A stretch of 64,000 nucleotides of DNA from Azotosporobacter soli (GTDB taxonomy: Bacteria > Bacillota > Negativicutes > SG130), in the NCBI RefSeq assembly GCF_030542965.1, contig NZ_JAUAOA010000006.1:114594-178593 (forward strand), in the 5' to 3' direction. The position numbers and the translations under genes were made by a program. Below the pieces are notes generated by a model. The model made no database searches. It saw only the letters and a program-made list of their open reading frames with translations, and was not told the origin of the DNA. Numbering within the stretch: the first letter of the stretch is position 1; each line of letters begins with the position of its first letter. Shown one piece after another: positions 9,207-18,420 of this stretch.

Positions 9207-9839
9207 ATCGAACTTTCAGCCCGACAACTTCTTATCCTGGAAATGATTAAAGAGTCCGGCCCGATCACCAGCAGCGCCATTGCAGGACGTCTTAACCTGA
9301 GCCGCGCCGCTTTGCGCAGCGATTTGGCGATTTTGACGAGTTCCGGCCTGGCCGAGGCCAAACCGAAAGTAGGCTATTACTTCACCGGGAAAAACCCAAA
9401 AATGATCAGCCCCGCCCTCTTTGATGATCTACAGGTAAAAACGATCCACTCTCCGCCCATCGTCATTCACGGCACAAAATCCGTTTATGAAGCCATCGTA
9501 ACAATGTTTCGCGAAGACGTCGGCACCATCTTTGTCGTCTCGGAAGAAGACGGTCTTGACGGCGTTTTGTCGCGCAAGGATTTGATCAAGGCCGCCATGG
9601 GCAACCACAATATCACCGAACTTCCGGTCAGCGTCGCGATGACGCGCATGCCGAACATCATTTTCACCACACCGGACGAAACGGTTTTGAACGCCGCGAA
9701 GAAACTGCTGACGCATCAAATCGACGCGTTGCCCGTTGTCGTTCCGCTGCCAACCGCCTCCGGCTCCGTCTATCGGGTAGTCGGACGCTTCACCAAGACC
9801 AATCTGACTCGTCTGTTTGTCCAACTGGCCGAAGAGTAG
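9207..9839 (+). CDS. ccpN: CcpN-like repressor (HTH + CBS pair), probable ATC start
   Basis: Transcriptional repressor with an N-terminal winged helix and two CBS domains (about residues 85-205); CcpN represses gluconeogenic genes in Bacillus. The homologous N-terminus (IELSARQLLILEMIKESGPIT here) is in frame only from ATC at 9207. TGA at 9198-9200 closes the frame upstream, and no ATG, GTG or TTG lies between. A near-perfect site, AAGGAGGTGATT, ends 4 nt before ATC. The first ATG (9243) has no comparable site and would remove the first HTH helix. I therefore call an ATC start, 210 codons; the alternative is 9243. It is followed by the PPDK regulator and ppdK. Confidence 0.8.
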   Translation: MELSARQLLILEMIKESGPITSSAIAGRLNLSRAALRSDLAILTSSGLAEAKPKVGYYFTGKNPKMISPALFDDLQVKTIHSPPIVIHGTKSVYEAIVTMFREDVGTIFVVSEEDGLDGVLSRKDLIKAAMGNHNITELPVSVAMTRMPNIIFTTPDETVLNAAKKLLTHQIDALPVVVPLPTASGSVYRVVGRFTKTNLTRLFVQLAEE

Positions 9840-9862
9840 ATTTTAAGACGGGAGGTTTTAGC

Positions 9863-10681
9863 GTGTCCAATCCCACCGTTTATATCTTATCCGATTCCGT
9901 CGGCGAAACCGGTGAACTCGTTCTCAAAGCTGCGCTGAGCCAATTCGGCGGCATTCATCTCAACATCATCCGCAAATCCTTCTTGACGACGGAACTGCAA
10001 CTGGCGGAAGCGCTGGAAGAAGTCGAAGCCAATCAGGCAGCCGTCATCTACACGCTCGTGCGGCCGGAATTGATGAATTATCTGGAGCAGCGTCTGCACA
10101 AATCCGGCATTCCGCATGCCGATCTGATGGGCCCGGTCATCGACGTATTGGCCTCGCTGACAAACCTCACGCCGCGTAACGAACCCGGTCTGATCCGCAA
10201 GGTGGACGACGCTTATTTTACCAAGATCGAAGCGATCGAATTTGCCGTCAAGTTTGATGACGGCAAGGACCCGCGCGGTCTTTTGAAGTCGGACATCGTA
10301 ATCACCGGCGTTTCCCGCACATCCAAGACCCCACTATGCATGTATTTGGCGCACAAAGGCCTCAAGGCCGCCAATATTCCGCTCGTCATCGACATTGCGC
10401 CGCCGGAGGAATTGTTCCTCGTTCCGCCCTCGAAAGTCGTCGGTCTGACGATAAAACCCTCTTTATTAATGGAGATTCGCAAAGAACGTTTGAAGACGAT
10501 GGGCCTTGGCGTCGGCGGAAAATCCGATTACGCAAGCCTGGAGCGCATCCTGGAGGAACTGAAGTATGCCGAAGACATCATGCGCCGCATCGGTTGTCCG
10601 ATCCTGGACGTAACCAGCAAGGCGACAGAAGAAACGGCTGCCCGCGTGCTCGATATCTACCGTAAAGGAGTGATTGAATAA
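9863..10681 (+). CDS. yqfL: PPDK regulatory protein (kinase/pyrophosphorylase)
   Basis: 272-residue DUF299/PDRP family protein. It inactivates pyruvate,phosphate dikinase by ADP-dependent phosphorylation of an active-site threonine and reactivates it by phosphorolysis. The N-terminus VYILSDSVGETGELVLKAAL is typical, and the P-loop-like GVSRTSKTP sits near residues 149-157. GTG 9863 follows GGGAGG. The stop codon overlaps the ppdK start (TAATG), so enzyme and regulator are translationally coupled. The neighbour being PPDK rather than PEP synthase fixes the likely target. Confidence 0.93.
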   Translation: MSNPTVYILSDSVGETGELVLKAALSQFGGIHLNIIRKSFLTTELQLAEALEEVEANQAAVIYTLVRPELMNYLEQRLHKSGIPHADLMGPVIDVLASLTNLTPRNEPGLIRKVDDAYFTKIEAIEFAVKFDDGKDPRGLLKSDIVITGVSRTSKTPLCMYLAHKGLKAANIPLVIDIAPPEELFLVPPSKVVGLTIKPSLLMEIRKERLKTMGLGVGGKSDYASLERILEELKYAEDIMRRIGCPILDVTSKATEETAARVLDIYRKGVIE

Positions 10682-13338
10682 TGGCAAAGTACGTATATCT
10701 GTTTCATGAAGGTGGCGCCGAAATGCGTTCCCTCTTGGGAGGCAAAGGCGCCAATCTGGCTGAGATGACCAAGATCGGTTTGCCGGTTCCCCCGGGAATG
10801 ACAATCAGTACCGAAGCCTGCCGCGAATATTATGAAAGCGGCCAGCAACTCCCCGACGGTTTGGCGGAAGAAATCAAGCGTAACCTGGTCACGCTCGAAA
10901 AAAACGTCGGCAAGGAGCTTGGCAATGTCGACAACCCGCTTTTGATTTCCGTTCGTTCCGGCGCCGTCTTCTCGATGCCGGGTATGATGGACACCATTCT
11001 CAATCTCGGTCTTAACGAGCAGACCGTTAAAAGCATGGCGCGCTTGACCGGCAATCTCTGTTTCGCCTATGACTCCTACCGCCGTTTCATTCAAATGTTC
11101 AGCGATGTGGTGCTCGAAATCCCCAAACATGATTTTGAACATATCCTGAGCAAAGAAAAAGAACGCCAGGGCGTCACCTACGATCAGGAACTGTCCGCCG
11201 ACGCGCTGCGTTCGCTGATCGACCAGTTCAAATCATTGGTCAAAGAACGGCTTGGCCGTCCTTTCCCCGAAGACCCGATGGAACAGCTGTTCATGGCCGT
11301 AGAAGCGGTCTTTCGTTCCTGGAACAACGACCGCGCCATTATATATCGCAACCTGAATAAAATCGACCACAATCTCGGGACCGCGGTCAACATCCAATCG
11401 ATGGTTTTCGGCAACATGGGCGACGATTCGGGCACGGGCGTCGCGTTCACGCGTAACCCCTCGACCGGCGAAAACGTCTTATACGGCGAATATCTTACCA
11501 ACGCACAGGGCGAAGACGTCGTCGCCGGCATCCGCACGCCGCGCCCGATCGCCAAGCTGGCCGAAGAAATGCCGGCGGTCTATCAGCAGTTCTCGACAAT
11601 CGCCCGTACGCTGGAAAAGCACTACAAAAATCTGCAGGACATTGAATTCACGGTCGAAAAAGGCAAGCTCTACATGCTGCAGACGCGCAACGGCAAACGA
11701 ACCGCGCAGGCCGGCATCCGGATCGCGCACGATCTGGCTATGGAAGGTCTGATCAGTAAAAATGACGCGCTACTCTTGATCGAAGCGGCGCAGCTCGATC
11801 ACTTGCTGCACCGCCAAATTGACAGCGAGGCCAAACTCACCGTACTGGCCAAAGGCCTGCCGGCTTCGCCCGGCGCTGCTTCGGGCCAGGTGGTCTTCGA
11901 CTCCGACGAAGCCGAGCGGCTGGGCAAGAGCGGCCAAAAAGTGCTGCTCGTCCGTACCGAAACGACGCCGGACGACATTCACGGCATCGTCGCCGCACAG
12001 GGCATCCTAACCAGTCGCGGCGGCATGACCAGCCACGCCGCGGTGGTCGCGCGCGGCATGGGCAAGCCCTGCGTCTGCGGCTGCGAAGCGATTAAAATCG
12101 ATTACGCCAAGCAGGAATTTTCCGTCGACGGCACCGTCGTCAAGGCAGGCGATCTCGTCTCGATCGACGGCGCGGCCGGACGGGTCATCCTCGGCAATGT
12201 GCCGATGAAGGATCCTGTCCTGTCCAAAGAATATCTCACACTCCTCTCCTGGGCCGATGACGTGCGCCGCCTGCAGGTCAGAGCCAATGCCGACACGCCG
12301 GAAGACGCACTCAAAGCGCGCGAATTCGGCGCCGCCGGCGTCGGTCTCTGCCGCACGGAGCACATGTTCATGGGGCAGGAACGCTTGCCGCATGTACAGC
12401 AGATGATTCTGGCCGAAACGACCGAGGAACGGCTTGAAGCTTTGCAAGCTCTCCTGCCGATGCAGGAAAGCGATTTCTACGGCATCCTCAAGGCGATGGC
12501 CGGTTATCCGGTTTGCATCCGCTTGCTCGATCCGCCGCTGCATGAATTCCTGCCCAGTCTCGAAGAGCTGCTGGTCGAAACCGCCACGCTTCGCGCGACC
12601 GGCCAGGAACCCGAGCGCCTGCGCAGCCGCGAACTGCTGCTGCGCAAAGTACGCGCGCTGCATGAATTCAACCCGATGCTTGGCCATCGCGGCTGTCGCC
12701 TCGGCATCAGTTTCCCGGAAATATATGAAATGCAAATTCAGGCGATCTGCAATGCCGCGGCCCGTTTAAGCAAAGAAGGCGTCCAGGTTCTGCCGGAAAT
12801 CGAAGTTCCTTTGACGATCGATAAATCGGAAATGGTCTTCTTCAAAGAGAAGATCGACCGCATCGCGCAGGAAACGATGCAGCAATATGGCGTGACGTTC
12901 CACTATACCAGCGGCACGATGATCGAACTGCCGCGCGCCGCTCTATTGGCCGACGAACTGGCCGAAGTATCCGATTTCTTCAGCTTCGGCACCAATGACC
13001 TGACGCAGACCACGCTTGGCTTTAGCCGCGATGATGCCGAAGGAAAATTCCTTTCCGACTATCTCAACCTCAAAATTCTCAAGGACAATCCTTTCATCAC
13101 GCTGGACCGCAGAGGCGTCGGCCAACTGATGCAGATCGCGGTCGAAAAAGGACGCCGCGTCCGCCCCGATCTTTTGATCGGCATTTGCGGCGAGCACGGC
13201 GGCGAAGCGAATTCGGTCCAGTTCTGCCACGAAATCGGTCTGGACTTTGTCAGCTGCTCGCCTTACCGTGTTCCGATCGCCCGCCTCGCGGCGGCGCAGG
13301 CCGCGATCAGCACCGGCGAAAGTTACGGTACGCGTTGA
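10681..13338 (+). CDS. ppdK: Pyruvate, phosphate dikinase
   Basis: 885 residues, full length. Interconverts pyruvate + ATP + Pi and PEP + AMP + PPi. The ATP-grasp N-terminal domain begins KYVYLFHEGGAEMRSLLGGKGAN. The swivelling phosphohistidine domain carries GGMTSHAAVVARGMGKP, with catalytic H452 and the regulatory T450 two residues before it. The C-terminal PEP/pyruvate barrel ends with FGTNDLTQTTLGFSRDD and the GICGEHGG segment. All catalytic motifs look intact. The start overlaps the regulator's stop by one base. A strong terminator follows. Confidence 0.97.
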   Translation: MAKYVYLFHEGGAEMRSLLGGKGANLAEMTKIGLPVPPGMTISTEACREYYESGQQLPDGLAEEIKRNLVTLEKNVGKELGNVDNPLLISVRSGAVFSMPGMMDTILNLGLNEQTVKSMARLTGNLCFAYDSYRRFIQMFSDVVLEIPKHDFEHILSKEKERQGVTYDQELSADALRSLIDQFKSLVKERLGRPFPEDPMEQLFMAVEAVFRSWNNDRAIIYRNLNKIDHNLGTAVNIQSMVFGNMGDDSGTGVAFTRNPSTGENVLYGEYLTNAQGEDVVAGIRTPRPIAKLAEEMPAVYQQFSTIARTLEKHYKNLQDIEFTVEKGKLYMLQTRNGKRTAQAGIRIAHDLAMEGLISKNDALLLIEAAQLDHLLHRQIDSEAKLTVLAKGLPASPGAASGQVVFDSDEAERLGKSGQKVLLVRTETTPDDIHGIVAAQGILTSRGGMTSHAAVVARGMGKPCVCGCEAIKIDYAKQEFSVDGTVVKAGDLVSIDGAAGRVILGNVPMKDPVLSKEYLTLLSWADDVRRLQVRANADTPEDALKAREFGAAGVGLCRTEHMFMGQERLPHVQQMILAETTEERLEALQALLPMQESDFYGILKAMAGYPVCIRLLDPPLHEFLPSLEELLVETATLRATGQEPERLRSRELLLRKVRALHEFNPMLGHRGCRLGISFPEIYEMQIQAICNAAARLSKEGVQVLPEIEVPLTIDKSEMVFFKEKIDRIAQETMQQYGVTFHYTSGTMIELPRAALLADELAEVSDFFSFGTNDLTQTTLGFSRDDAEGKFLSDYLNLKILKDNPFITLDRRGVGQLMQIAVEKGRRVRPDLLIGICGEHGGEANSVQFCHEIGLDFVSCSPYRVPIARLAAAQAAISTGESYGTR

Positions 13339-13354
13339 GCGCCACAGTAATTTA

Positions 13355-13407
13355 AAAAGGCGGCTGTAGCCGGTAGCTTGCAAGCTATTTTGCTGCAGCC
13401 GCCTTTT
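13355..13407 (+). terminator. Terminator after ppdK
   Basis: Long hairpin: AAAAGGCGGCTG from 13355 pairs with CAGCCGCCTTTT ending near 13406. An inner palindrome TAGCTTGCAAGCTA lies at 13374-13387, and the stem is followed by CTTTTTC. Confidence 0.85.
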
Positions 13408-13458
13408 CTTTTTCTCTATTTCCTTAAGTCCGTGACACTTTTCACCGATAGTTATAGC

Positions 13459-13513
13459 AGCTGACGATCGTCATTGTTTTTGACTGATCAGTCTGCACGA
13501 TCGTGCGTCAGCT
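13459..13513 (+). repeat. Nested inverted repeats upstream of a small ORF
   Basis: Three nested palindromic parts: AGCTGAC (13459-13465) with GTCAGCT (13507-13513); GATCGT (13466-13471) with ACGATC (13497-13502); and GACTGATCAGTC (13482-13493) in the centre. No T-run follows. It could be an RNA fold in a leader or a set of operator half-sites for the ORF at 13595. Confidence 0.5.
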
Positions 13514-13594
13514 AATTTAAAGGGAATTCGCCCGCTTGGCTAGAATATGTTTTAGACTGGTTCAGCCTTCGAATCCGTTAAAGGAGCTGTCTCT

Positions 13595-13747
13595 ATGTAT
13601 GCCATCATCACCCATTCCTGCGCTGGCCGGGCTCATCTCGTTTCAAAGCCTTTGGTCCGCGGCTGGAATCTTTATTGCTGCAATCGTTGCGGCTCCGTCT
13701 TTTATAAGTGGGTCACGCAGAAAATGTTTGAGACGGCCCCCTATTAA
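13595..13747 (+). CDS. Small Cys-rich protein, 50 residues
   Basis: Not recognised. The ORF opens MYAIITHSCAGRAHLVSKP and contains WNLYCCNRCGSVFYKW, a zinc-ribbon-like C-x2-C knuckle, plus an earlier C and H that could complete a metal site. AAAGGAG lies about 9 nt before the ATG, and a strong terminator begins 8 nt after the stop, so it is a complete one-gene unit. The upstream region (13459-13513) is rich in inverted repeats. Function unknown; metal binding is inference. Confidence 0.6.
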   Translation: MYAIITHSCAGRAHLVSKPLVRGWNLYCCNRCGSVFYKWVTQKMFETAPY

Positions 13748-13755
13748 CAGTCATA

Positions 13756-13790
13756 AAAAAGCCTGGAAAGCAAAGCTTTCCAGGCTTTTT
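13756..13790. terminator. Bidirectional terminator
   Basis: Perfect 15-bp stem (13756-13770 with 13776-13790), loop CAAAG, A-rich on one side and T-rich on the other. It serves the small plus-strand ORF and the minus-strand pepV, whose stop is at 13797. Confidence 0.9.
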
Positions 13791-13796
13791 TATCCT

Positions 13797-15188
13797 TTAT
13801 CTGGCCAGTTCATAAATAGCCTGCGCATAAATTTTGGCGCTGAGCAGCAGTTCATCGAGCGCCATCTGCTCATTTGGCTCATGACAGCAGCCTGGCGTGC
13901 CGGGAAATTCCGGACCGTAGGCAACGACATTCGACATCGTCTTGGCATACGTTCCGCCGCCGATCGCCAGCGGTGCCGCCTTTATGCCGGTCTGCTCTTC
14001 GAAGATGCGGAGCAGCGTGGCAACCAGCGGATGATCTTTCGGGAAATAAAGCGGTAAATGCGGCTTACGGCATACCAGCGTCAAGCCTAGCGCAGCAACC
14101 CCCTGCTCCAGTTTAGCCAGCAAATCTTCAAACTTCAGCGTGACCGGGTAACGTACGTTGCAAGTAGCGGTCATGCTTGTCTCATCGATCTTTAAAATCC
14201 CCAGGTTGTTTGTTAGCAATCCGGATGGTTCATCCTGGCAGGCAATGCCGAGTGATGCGCCATTCGTTTCTTCACCGATTGCTTTTTGCAATTTATGCAA
14301 CGCTTCGCTGACGCCGCCGGCAATTTGCAGTCCCTGCAAGAAGTCCACCATCAGCATCGCCGCATTGACGCCGAGTTCCGGCGTACTACCATGCGCCCCC
14401 AACCCTCGAGCTGTAACATTGACTGTATTTCCGTCACAAACCGCACTGATTTCACAGTTCTTTCTCTGGGCATAGTCGCTGCAGGCAGCCACTACCGTAT
14501 CTGGAGCACTACAGGTCAGAACGGCTTCACAATAATCCGGCACCATGTTCGGCAACCGTCCTCCATCAAGACGGTTCAGGATGATTTCACCTTTCTGCGC
14601 TGCTTGAAACGAGCTTTTCAGTTCAAAATTCACGATGCCTTTTTCCGCATGAATGACCGGAAAACTCGCATCAGGCGTAAAACCTGCCGCCGGGGCCGGT
14701 TCTCTCTCCGTATAGTACGCCGCATCGAGACAACCGGTCTCTTCATTGGTGCCAAAAATGATCCTGACCCGTTTACTAAGCGGCAAGCCCAGTTCTTTTA
14801 CCGCTTTAAGCCCGTATAATGCGGCAAAGAGCGGCCCTTTGTCATCAAGCACGCCGCGTCCGTACATCTTTCCGTCGTGCACTTCGCAGCCGAACGGCGG
14901 ATGCTGCCAGCCGTCGCCTTCCGGCACAACGTCAAGATGACCGAGCACCGCGACGTACTCCTCGCCATCGCCGTATTCGGCGTAACCGATATAACCGTCA
15001 AGATTCTTCGTTTTCAAGCCCATTTTTCCGGCTACGCCGAGCGCATGCTCGAGCGCCTCTGCCACCGCTGCGCCAAACGGCTGTCCCGGCTTCGCTTCGC
15101 CTTGTACACTCGGGATCGCCACCGATTCTTTAATGCTCTGCAGCATTTCCTGCTGCAAACTCTCTACTTTTCTCTGTAATTGTTCCAC
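13797..15188 (-). CDS. pepV: Dipeptidase PepV (M20 family)
   Basis: Cytoplasmic di-zinc dipeptidase releasing amino acids from dipeptides. From GTG 15188 it has 463 residues, the usual PepV length; CAGGAGG stands 9 nt before that codon. An in-frame ATG at 15293 would add 35 residues unlike the family. Metal ligands are visible: GHLDVVPEG (H84, D86), RGVLDDKGP (bridging D115) and TNEETG (catalytic E149, E150). A C-terminal His lies in the PGTPGCCHEPNEQM segment. Single gene between terminators. Confidence 0.92.
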   Translation of the reverse strand: MEQLQRKVESLQQEMLQSIKESVAIPSVQGEAKPGQPFGAAVAEALEHALGVAGKMGLKTKNLDGYIGYAEYGDGEEYVAVLGHLDVVPEGDGWQHPPFGCEVHDGKMYGRGVLDDKGPLFAALYGLKAVKELGLPLSKRVRIIFGTNEETGCLDAAYYTEREPAPAAGFTPDASFPVIHAEKGIVNFELKSSFQAAQKGEIILNRLDGGRLPNMVPDYCEAVLTCSAPDTVVAACSDYAQRKNCEISAVCDGNTVNVTARGLGAHGSTPELGVNAAMLMVDFLQGLQIAGGVSEALHKLQKAIGEETNGASLGIACQDEPSGLLTNNLGILKIDETSMTATCNVRYPVTLKFEDLLAKLEQGVAALGLTLVCRKPHLPLYFPKDHPLVATLLRIFEEQTGIKAAPLAIGGGTYAKTMSNVVAYGPEFPGTPGCCHEPNEQMALDELLLSAKIYAQAIYELAR

Positions 15189-15315
15189 TTTTTCTTCCTC
15201 CTGCCTCACTGGTTCTCTTAGTATATTTTCGCTAATTCCCACCTTTTTCCCTGTGTTTAACCGCTCAAAAAAGCAGCCGCCTCTTTTGTGCACATCTGCT
15301 AAGATTGCATAAAAA

Positions 15316-15353
15316 AGCAGCGCCGCTTTCTCGTTTTACAGCTTGGCGCTGCT
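15316..15353 (-). terminator. Terminator of the STAS/MCP operon
   Basis: AGCAGCGCC (15316-15324) pairs with GGCGCTGCT (15345-15353); the minus strand then runs into TTTTTT. Located just downstream of the chemoreceptor stop at 15362. Confidence 0.8.
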
Positions 15354-15361
15354 CTTTCGTT

Positions 15362-17368
15362 TCAGACCTTGAACTTTTGCACCTCTTCCTGCAGATCCTG
15401 GGCGATTTCAGCCAAACCGCCTGCATTCGCAGCGATCTCTTCGGCCGCCGCTGACTGCTCTTCCGAGGCCGCAGCCACCTGTTCCGCCGCCGAAGCCGAT
15501 TCTTCGACGATCGCCGCTACCTGTTCCATCGATTGTAAGACATCATCGGAATATTTGCCGAGCACTTCCAATCGCTGCCGCATATGCTCGACGCCCTGGC
15601 TCGTTTCGGCTACATTGACGACGATCACTTTGATCGCCTCGCCGCCGCGCTGGATCGAATCGACCTGGAAGTTGATTGTTTCCAGATTGCTTTCCATCGT
15701 CCGTACCGTTACCGCCGTTTCCGCCTGGATATCGTTGACTAGGTTTTCAATCTGCTTCGCCGCATTGGCTGCTCCTTCGGCGAGTTTTCGCACTTCGTCG
15801 GCAACGACCGCAAAACCGCGGCCCATTTCACCGGCGCGGGCGGCTTCGATCGCCGCGTTCAAAGCCAGCAGATTCGTTTGACTGGATATATCGGAAATCA
15901 GCGTGACGATCGCGCCGATTTCTTCCGAACGTTTGCCAAGATTTTGAATCGACTCGGTGGCGAAACGCACCGTCTTTTGCACATTGCCCAACTGTTCGAT
16001 TGACTCATTCAACGCATCGGCACCCGCCTGCGCGGCTGTCGACGTTCGCGCCGCCATCGCCGCCGTTTCATCGGCCTCTCGATTGCCGATCGCAACTTCT
16101 TTCTTCGTGTCGCGCATCTTGTCGAGCACGGTATTGCTGTGTTCCGCTTGCTCGGTCGCTCCTTGCGCCACTTCATTGATCGCCTGCGCAATTTGCCCCG
16201 ACGTCAAGCCGGTTTGTTCCGCCGTTTGCGACAAATGGCCGCTGCTGGTCGAAACCTGTTGCGCATGCCGGGTAATATGATGCAGCATATCCGACAGCTC
16301 AGCACGCATACCTTCCATTGCTACCGCCAGACTGCCGATTTCATCTTTCGATCGATAGTGAATTTCATCTTCCGCTGTCTTGCGCAAATCACCGCCGGCA
16401 ATCTTATTGGCAACGACGCTCAACCTATGCAACGGCGCCGCCATATATCCTGCAAACCAAAATACCAACAACATTGCCAAAATCAGTATCGTCAATCCGA
16501 CAAGCAACGATGTTTTTTGTAATGCAATGATATCTTCCAAATATTCGTCCTGCGGCACCGTCACGCCAAGACTCCAGCTAGACCCTGGAATCGGCGCATA
16601 AGCGCTATACTTCAAAATCCCTTTATATGTGTATTGCATCAGACCGCTTTCGCCTTTAATCATCTGCGTAGCCAAATTTTGCAGATTTTTATCAAGGCTT
16701 GCGTCGGTCGCCATGTTTAACTTCATAATCAAATTCGGATCCGGATGGATAAAAACAACGCCGTCATTCTTTATCACGAATGCATAGCCTGTTTTTGCGA
16801 CTTTAACCGCCGACACCCGTTGACTCAAACCTTCAATTGAAATCGTCCCCCCGACAACGCCGAGCTTAACACCGTCCTTCACTACGGGCGCAGCGACGAC
16901 AGCAACCAGCGTTTTGTTGTCCGTCAGTGAAATGAGCGGATCAGATATCACGACCTTGCCACTTGTCATCGCTTCCTTAAAATAAGGCCGGGCACTGACA
17001 TCGACTTCCGCTCCGACTGTGTTATATGATTTGCCCTGCGCATCTGCAAAAAACATCCACGAATACAGCGCCGTTCCTTTTCCATCTTTCAGCGCGCCAA
17101 CTTCATTTTTCATAAATTGCAGCACGGCTGCTTTATCGTCGCCGGCAAGTGGGATACCCGAGGCAACAGCCGCCATCTCTCCCCGGCGCGCCGTCAGCCA
17201 CAACTGTAATGCATCCGCCCGCGATACAGCCGTATCGGTAATATCCTCCTGCGCTTGTTGCAACAAGGCATTCTTAGCCTGCCAATAGTTCAACGTTCCC
17301 AACACGCCGATTGCCAGAATCACTAGACAACCTACAATTAAGATTAATTTGCTTCGGATACTGTTCAT
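15362..17368 (-). CDS. Methyl-accepting chemotaxis protein (dCache type)
   Basis: 668-residue transmembrane chemoreceptor. TM1 lies at about residues 7-29, followed by a periplasmic double-Cache sensor with [19 protein letters not shown], then TM2 near residues 285-310, a HAMP domain and the cytoplasmic signalling domain with the tip [23 protein letters not shown] 17368 is chosen over the adjacent GTG 17371 because GGGAGG is then 7 nt away. It is the third gene of a kinase-STAS-receptor cassette. Ligand unknown; dCache domains often bind amino acids or small organic acids. Confidence 0.93.
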   Translation of the reverse strand: MNSIRSKLILIVGCLVILAIGVLGTLNYWQAKNALLQQAQEDITDTAVSRADALQLWLTARRGEMAAVASGIPLAGDDKAAVLQFMKNEVGALKDGKGTALYSWMFFADAQGKSYNTVGAEVDVSARPYFKEAMTSGKVVISDPLISLTDNKTLVAVVAAPVVKDGVKLGVVGGTISIEGLSQRVSAVKVAKTGYAFVIKNDGVVFIHPDPNLIMKLNMATDASLDKNLQNLATQMIKGESGLMQYTYKGILKYSAYAPIPGSSWSLGVTVPQDEYLEDIIALQKTSLLVGLTILILAMLLVFWFAGYMAAPLHRLSVVANKIAGGDLRKTAEDEIHYRSKDEIGSLAVAMEGMRAELSDMLHHITRHAQQVSTSSGHLSQTAEQTGLTSGQIAQAINEVAQGATEQAEHSNTVLDKMRDTKKEVAIGNREADETAAMAARTSTAAQAGADALNESIEQLGNVQKTVRFATESIQNLGKRSEEIGAIVTLISDISSQTNLLALNAAIEAARAGEMGRGFAVVADEVRKLAEGAANAAKQIENLVNDIQAETAVTVRTMESNLETINFQVDSIQRGGEAIKVIVVNVAETSQGVEHMRQRLEVLGKYSDDVLQSMEQVAAIVEESASAAEQVAAASEEQSAAAEEIAANAGGLAEIAQDLQEEVQKFKV

Positions 17369-17395
17369 CACGCATCCTCCCTTTCTTGACCGACT

Positions 17396-17788
17396 TCAAT
17401 ATTGCCCAAGCGGCATCTGCGGCTGATATCCTGATTCGAGAATCGCGACCGCTTCCTCATCGCTTCCGACAATGGGGAAGATGCAATGAAACTTTGAAAT
17501 CGTAAACAATTCCCTCATGAATCCCGACGGCACGACCATAGCCACCTTAACCTTCTCTTTAGCAGCTTCCTTGGCAAAATTGATCAGGACGCCAAATCCG
17601 GTGCTGTCGATTTTCGTAACGGCAGACAGATTCAGGATATAACCGACACCGCCGTCAACAACGAACTGCCTTAATCCCTCTTTGGCGGCTTGCGTGTTTT
17701 CATAAACGAGTCTGCCGCTTAAACGGATCCGCATGTAGTTACGATATCCGTCGCCAGCCACACCTACATCAAATTCCGACATCGTCAT
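17396..17788 (-). CDS. STAS-domain anti-anti-sigma-like protein
   Basis: 130-residue STAS protein. SpoIIAA/RsbV-type proteins are phosphorylated on a serine by a partner kinase and, when dephosphorylated, free the kinase's target. The central segment ILNLSAVTKIDSTGFGVLIN holds D-S-T-G, with the phosphorylatable serine at its usual place. The start ATG 17788 overlaps the kinase stop (TGATG) and has GGAAGGGGG upstream, so the pair is coupled. An earlier in-frame ATG at 17803 lies inside the kinase gene. The downstream neighbour is a chemoreceptor. Confidence 0.87.
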   Translation of the reverse strand: MTMSEFDVGVAGDGYRNYMRIRLSGRLVYENTQAAKEGLRQFVVDGGVGYILNLSAVTKIDSTGFGVLINFAKEAAKEKVKVAMVVPSGFMRELFTISKFHCIFPIVGSDEEAVAILESGYQPQMPLGQY

Positions 17789-18234
17789 CAAACCCCCTTC
17801 CATCTTTTACGCATGCCAAAGACATGGCCCCGTTCCGGCTGATAAAACGACCAAATTTCATCGACCATCTGACGGATAAAAAGCAGCCCCCGTCCCCGTT
17901 CGTCCAGCAGACAATCCTCCATCGACGCTTCGGCCAGCTTTTCCTGCCATTCGGGCTGAAAACCGAAGCCTTGGTCGATGATGCAGATGACAATCCCCTG
18001 CCAATCAACGCTCACCTCTATTTCGATCCGCTCTTTCCCTTCACTCTCTGCCATCGCCTCCAACGCATTCAAAACCGCTTCTCGCAGGACAAAACTGAGC
18101 CGCTCTCCTTCCTCCGGGCAAAGACGCTGAAACAAATCTTCCGCGAAGGCATCGACCCGCGCCAATTCCGCAGGAACCGCCTCCACCTCCAACGCCCATA
18201 GTTCAGGTTCTCGCTCATGTCGTGGTACAGACAT
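17788..18234 (-). CDS. Anti-sigma-type serine kinase (HATPase_c_2)
   Basis: 148-residue RsbW/SpoIIAB-like GHKL ATPase. Visible boxes are FVLREAVLNALEA (N box), IIDQGFGF (G1) and ERGRGLLFI (G2). Such kinases phosphorylate the partner STAS protein and, when free, hold a sigma factor or other target. Here the STAS partner follows with a 1-base overlap, but no sigma factor gene is adjacent; a chemoreceptor is. It is probably the first gene of the operon. Target unknown. Confidence 0.85.
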   Translation of the reverse strand: MSVPRHEREPELWALEVEAVPAELARVDAFAEDLFQRLCPEEGERLSFVLREAVLNALEAMAESEGKERIEIEVSVDWQGIVICIIDQGFGFQPEWQEKLAEASMEDCLLDERGRGLLFIRQMVDEIWSFYQPERGHVFGMRKRWKGV

Positions 18235-18350
18235 CCGCCTCCCTCCCTATGTTTTGCTAAAACTGTAATATATTTACTTCTTCGCAAAAAGATAAAACCC
18301 TTTATTTTACAATTTGTTTTTCACAGCTTCCGCCCCGCCTCTTTCGCAAA

Positions 18351-18396
18351 GAAAACTGTTGCACTTGGGCCGCGCAGCCCTGTTGCAACAGTTTTC
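18351..18396 (-). terminator. Terminator of the sixA/CYTH-CHAD operon
   Basis: GAAAACTGTTGCA (18351-18363) pairs with TGCAACAGTTTTC (18384-18396), with an inner GGGC/GCCC pair. Just downstream of the CHAD gene stop at 18421. Confidence 0.75.
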
Positions 18397-18420
18397 CTCA
18401 CCTTCTTCATTTTCCCCGCC

